A stretch of DNA of 64,000 bases from Anaerolineales bacterium (GTDB lineage: Bacteria; Chloroflexota; Anaerolineae; 4572-78; J111): NCBI GenBank assembly GCA_020634855.1, contig JACKAU010000010.1:310001-374000 (forward strand), given 5' to 3'. The stretch's first letter is position 1; the number at the start of each line of letters is the position of its first letter. The position numbers and the translations under genes were made by a program. Positions 62,300 through 64,000 of the stretch are shown in pieces. The notes below the pieces were generated by a model. That model saw only the letters and a list, made by a program, of their open reading frames with translations, searched no databases and was not told the DNA's origin.

Positions 62300-63826
62300 T
62301 TAGGCATCCGAGCCGGCCATCAACAAGCCGACCCGTTCGCGCGTTGCTTCGGCAATGGGTAAGATCTTCACAACCCGCCCGTCGAACATCACCGCGACGC
62401 GGTCGGCCAACCCTAAAACTTCATCCAGTTCGGCCGAAACGACCAGCACGGCCACGCCATGGTCGCGTTGGGCCACAATTTCCTTGTGGATGAACTCAAT
62501 CGAGCCGACATCGATGCCACGTGTAGGCTGCGCCGCCACCAGCAGTTTGGTGGGGCTGGAAAATTCGCGGGCGACAATCACCTTTTGTTTGTTGCCCCCG
62601 GATAAGTTTTGAGCCAGGGCGTGCACATTCGGCGGGCGCACATCGTACTCTTTGACCAACACTTTCCCGTTTTCATCAATTTTGTCGTGGTGCATAATCA
62701 GTCCCTTGGCGTAAGGGGCTTTGAAATATCGGTTAAGCACCATATTATCGGATAGGGTGTAGGGCATCACCAGGCCGTGCTTCTCGCGATCTTCGGGAAT
62801 GTGGGCCACGCCCAATTCAGTGATTTGGCGTGGGCTAAAATGGGTGGTGTCCTGGCCATCGATCCTGATTTTACCGGCATCGATGTGACGCAGACCGGTT
62901 AGCGCTTCCACCAGTTCTCGCTGGCCGTTGCCCTCTACCCCGGCGATGCCCAAAATCTCCCCGGCAAACACCTCCAAGTCAACCCCTTCCACCGCGGCGT
63001 GGCCCCGATCATCATGGACGTGCAGGTTTTGGATCTGCAACACCGGTTGGCCCGGCTTCGACGCCGATTTCTCAACACGCAGGATGACATTGCGTCCCAC
63101 CATCATTTCGGCCAAGCTAGTTTCGGTCGAGTCCTCCGGCATCGCCGTGCCGACCATCTGGCCGCTGCGCAAAACGCCGATTCGATCGGCTACCGCTAAC
63201 ACCTCTTTTAATTTGTGGGTGATGAAAATAATCGAGACATTTTGAGCCGTCAGATCCCGCATAATGCGGAACAATTCGTTGGCCTCTTGCGGCGTCAGTA
63301 CGGCGGTCGGCTCGTCCAAAATTAGGATGTCGGCGTGACGATACAGCGCCTTGATGATCTCGACCCGCTGCTGAGTCCCAACCGGCAAATCTTCGATCAC
63401 CGCCGTCGGATCAACCGCCAGCCCGTACTGTTCCGATAACTCTCGCACATTTCGAATAGCCTGGCGCATATTAAGCCGACCACCGCCGCTGGTGATTTCA
63501 GAGCCGAGCATCACATTTTCAGCCACGGTCATGGGCGGCACGAGCTGGAAGTGTTGGTGGACCATACCAACGCCTCGATCGATGGCTTCGCCGGGGTTGC
63601 TCAACTCAACCTTTTCCCCCTTAATCCAGATTTCGCCTTCGGTGGGGGTATACAGGCCGTACAGCATGTTCATTAGGGTGCTTTTGCCCGCGCCGTTTTC
63701 ACCGAGCAGGGCTAAAATTTCACCCTGGTGTAGTTTGAGATTGATATTGTCGTTGGCCAAAACGCCGGGAAAACGTTTGGTTAATCCTTTGGCTTCCAAG
63801 ACGATGGGACGATTGGTTTTATCCAT
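62300..63826 (-). CDS. ABC transporter ATPase, BMP-type simple sugar/nucleoside importer
   Basis: 508 residues with two ABC domains, as in RbsA or NupO/YufO-type ATPases. First: GENGAGKST Walker A, LPVGTQQRVEIIKAL signature, ILILDEPTAVLTP Walker B. Second: GVEGNGQRELVEAL degenerate Walker A, then LSGGNKQKVIVAREFS and LLVAAQPTRGIDVG. The first-half pattern LPVGTQQRVEI is typical of purine nucleoside (BMP) transporters. It energises the import. The permease gene ends eight bases upstream, in the same operon. Confidence 0.92.
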   Translation of the reverse strand: MDKTNRPIVLEAKGLTKRFPGVLANDNINLKLHQGEILALLGENGAGKSTLMNMLYGLYTPTEGEIWIKGEKVELSNPGEAIDRGVGMVHQHFQLVPPMTVAENVMLGSEITSGGGRLNMRQAIRNVRELSEQYGLAVDPTAVIEDLPVGTQQRVEIIKALYRHADILILDEPTAVLTPQEANELFRIMRDLTAQNVSIIFITHKLKEVLAVADRIGVLRSGQMVGTAMPEDSTETSLAEMMVGRNVILRVEKSASKPGQPVLQIQNLHVHDDRGHAAVEGVDLEVFAGEILGIAGVEGNGQRELVEALTGLRHIDAGKIRIDGQDTTHFSPRQITELGVAHIPEDREKHGLVMPYTLSDNMVLNRYFKAPYAKGLIMHHDKIDENGKVLVKEYDVRPPNVHALAQNLSGGNKQKVIVAREFSSPTKLLVAAQPTRGIDVGSIEFIHKEIVAQRDHGVAVLVVSAELDEVLGLADRVAVMFDGRVVKILPIAEATRERVGLLMAGSDA

Positions 63827-63834
63827 AGAGCCGC

Positions 63835-64000
63835 TTACTCTTTCTCGTAGGGTTTGCCGACGGCTGCCGGAACACGTGTCCGGCCGACGAAACCGGCCAA
63901 AACGACAATGGTCAGCACGTAGGGCAGCATCCCGATAAATTGGTGGGGAATTTCAAGCCGTCCGGAAAATTGCAACTGGGTTTGTAGCGCCACCGCAAAC
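63835..64000 (-). CDS. ABC transporter permease, C-terminal end only
   Basis: 55 codons to TAA at 63835-63837; the rest lies beyond the right edge. The visible part has one TM segment (MLPYVLTIVVLAGFVGR) and the ending RVPAAVGKPYEKE, which is typical of the second permease of BMP-family nucleoside/simple sugar importers (YufQ/NupQ-like). It is upstream of the ATPase gene; usual order in this family is ATPase first, so here the order differs. Confidence 0.78.
   Translation of the reverse strand, partial: FAVALQTQLQFSGRLEIPHQFIGMLPYVLTIVVLAGFVGRTRVPAAVGKPYEKE

Noticed and set aside
1..64000. tRNA, rRNA or riboswitch genes
   Set aside because: Intergenic regions were read for T-loop and acceptor patterns and for known riboswitch cores; none was found by eye. 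A covariance-model search would be decisive.

Overview
The window reads as a chromosomal segment of a bacterium of the phylum Chloroflexota, most like Anaerolineae or Caldilineae. This is inferred from gene content and protein style: many lipoproteins with Thr/Pro-rich linkers, pentapeptide-repeat and FHA proteins, a BMP-type sugar/nucleoside ABC transporter, and IS elements of kinds frequent there. No rRNA or other phylogenetic marker is present to prove it. I see no tRNA, rRNA or CRISPR array. Most of the window is ordinary chromosome; the clear mobile DNA lies at about 51.0-54.0 kb.

Layout. 0-5 kb (minus strand): a MscS-type channel (cut by the left edge), a lipoprotein made of two fused solute-binding domains, and a class III aminotransferase. 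5-13 kb: a secreted glycosidase-like lipoprotein, a VTT/DedA membrane protein, a metallo-beta-lactamase-fold hydrolase, MurA with Asp in place of the catalytic-loop Cys, an S-adenosylmethionine hydrolase, an enolase-superfamily enzyme and a P-loop kinase-like protein. 13-19.5 kb: two tandem S41 peptidases, SmpB, and a DRE-TIM acyltransferase followed by LeuC/LeuD-type dehydratase subunits. 19.5-27.6 kb: the growth and division locus mreB-mreC-mreD-mrdA(PBP2)-minC-minD-minE-rodA, closed by a strong terminator. mreD seems to start at a rare ATT codon, and mrdA may be transcribed almost leaderless. 28-33 kb: gltX, a thioredoxin-fold protein, glnS and a membrane-anchored DsbA-like protein. 33-39 kb: pheA-aroF (overlapping), a two-gene FHA / FGE-like unit on the minus strand, a ParB-like protein and a CBS protein.

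39-42.5 kb holds two tandem SLC13 (DASS) transporters, each with its own terminator. 42.7-46 kb holds a TIR / Gly-Asp pentad repeat / TM / TPR protein translationally coupled to a lipoprotein with duplicated modules; this is the best candidate here for an uncharacterised signalling or defence unit. 46-51 kb holds a Tat-exported family 5 solute-binding protein, a BCCT transporter and a tandem universal stress protein. 51-54 kb is an IS graveyard: an IS630-type transposase gene is split by an IS481-like element with an 8-bp target duplication, next to a decayed IS1-type gene. 54-64 kb carries a cNMP/CBS/DUF294 protein, a class A PBP split by a one-base frameshift, a TPR lipoprotein, a zinc-ribbon/pentapeptide - DUF1638 - unknown operon, and the ATPase and permease end of a BMP-type ABC importer.

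Two genes (near 27,710 and 57,160) look broken by loss of a single G in a short G run, which could be real or an assembly error. Several small palindromic repeats occur between genes and are listed separately.
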